Source of the DNA: Thioalkalivibrio sp. | GTDB lineage: Bacteria; Pseudomonadota; Gammaproteobacteria; Ectothiorhodospirales; Ectothiorhodospiraceae | Assembly: GCA_003555285.1 (NCBI GenBank) | Contig: PWGH01000309.1 | Location: 1 to 6,160, forward strand | DNA length: 6,160 bases | Direction of reading: 5' to 3' | Part shown: positions 6,056-6,160 of the stretch, in pieces | How positions within the stretch are numbered: the first letter of the stretch is position 1 | Layout: each line of letters opens with the position of its first letter | Notes under the pieces: generated by a model | Told to the model about the DNA's origin: nothing | Seen by the model: only the letters and a program-made list of their open reading frames with translations | The model's database searches: none | Made by a program: the position numbers and the translations under genes

Positions 6056-6160
6056 CCGTGGCTCCCGTGGCTCCCGTGGCTTCCGTGTTTTCCGTGGCTC
6101 CCGTGGCTTCCGTGTTTTCCGTGTTTTCCGTGGCTCCCCTCGTGTTTTCCGTGGCTTCCG
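6056..6160 (+). repeat. 9-bp tandem satellite, CCGTG + GCTC/GCTT/TTTT
   Basis: Nine uninterrupted 9-bp units occupy 6056-6136. Each has an invariant CCGTG core followed in order by GCTC, GCTC, GCTT, TTTT, GCTC, GCTT, TTTT, TTTT, GCTC. A 27-bp super-unit (GCTC-GCTT-TTTT) is duplicated perfectly at 6065-6091 and 6092-6118. A 12-bp variant core plus TTTT (6137-6148) breaks the phase. One more unit and a partial CCG then run into the window edge, so the array is probably longer. Unit length and lack of unique spacers exclude CRISPR. Because nine is a multiple of three, the array yields spurious low-complexity peptides. The function is unknown. Confidence 0.9.

Noticed and set aside
6056..6160. 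CRISPR array
   Set aside because: Units are only 9 bp, contiguous and without unique spacers. There are no cas genes in the window.

Overview
The window is high-GC DNA carrying five genes, all on the minus strand and tightly packed, so transcription runs from high to low coordinates. High GC, GTG and TTG start candidates, compact junctions and family content fit a proteobacterium. A free-living gammaproteobacterium is my best guess, but this is inference because no rRNA or other marker gene is present.

Layout in transcription order. (1) Positions 5909-6160 hold no gene. This is a leader upstream of the first gene, and its distal half is a 9-bp satellite (CCGTG plus GCTC, GCTT or TTTT) with a reverse-complement arm on the gene side. 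(2) 5333-5908 encodes a complete PncA-type nicotinamidase with all catalytic and metal-binding positions. (3) 4714-5340 encodes a purine-type phosphoribosyltransferase (COG2236-like). It starts on a GTG inside the last codons of the nicotinamidase, an 8-bp overlap. (4) 4589-4713 is a short gap without a convincing terminator. (5) 3317-4588 encodes a MoeA-fold protein that lacks several motifs thought essential for molybdate insertion. (6) 1310-3301 encodes a full-motif MoeA fused to a C-terminal periplasmic-binding-protein-like domain. (7) 49-1266 encodes a class I histone-deacetylase-fold (AcuC-like) amidohydrolase with an intact zinc site. Positions 1-48 are the start of the next downstream gap.

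How the genes may work together. Two functional pairs are visible. The nicotinamidase and phosphoribosyltransferase look like a translationally coupled nucleobase/NAD salvage pair. The two MoeA-family genes are 15 bp apart and belong to the last step of molybdenum (or tungsten) cofactor synthesis. The deacetylase-fold gene follows 43 bp behind the MoeA pair, and its link to molybdenum metabolism is unclear. The most unusual points are the intact/degenerate MoeA pair, the MoeA ligand-binding fusion, and the satellite with its inverted arm.
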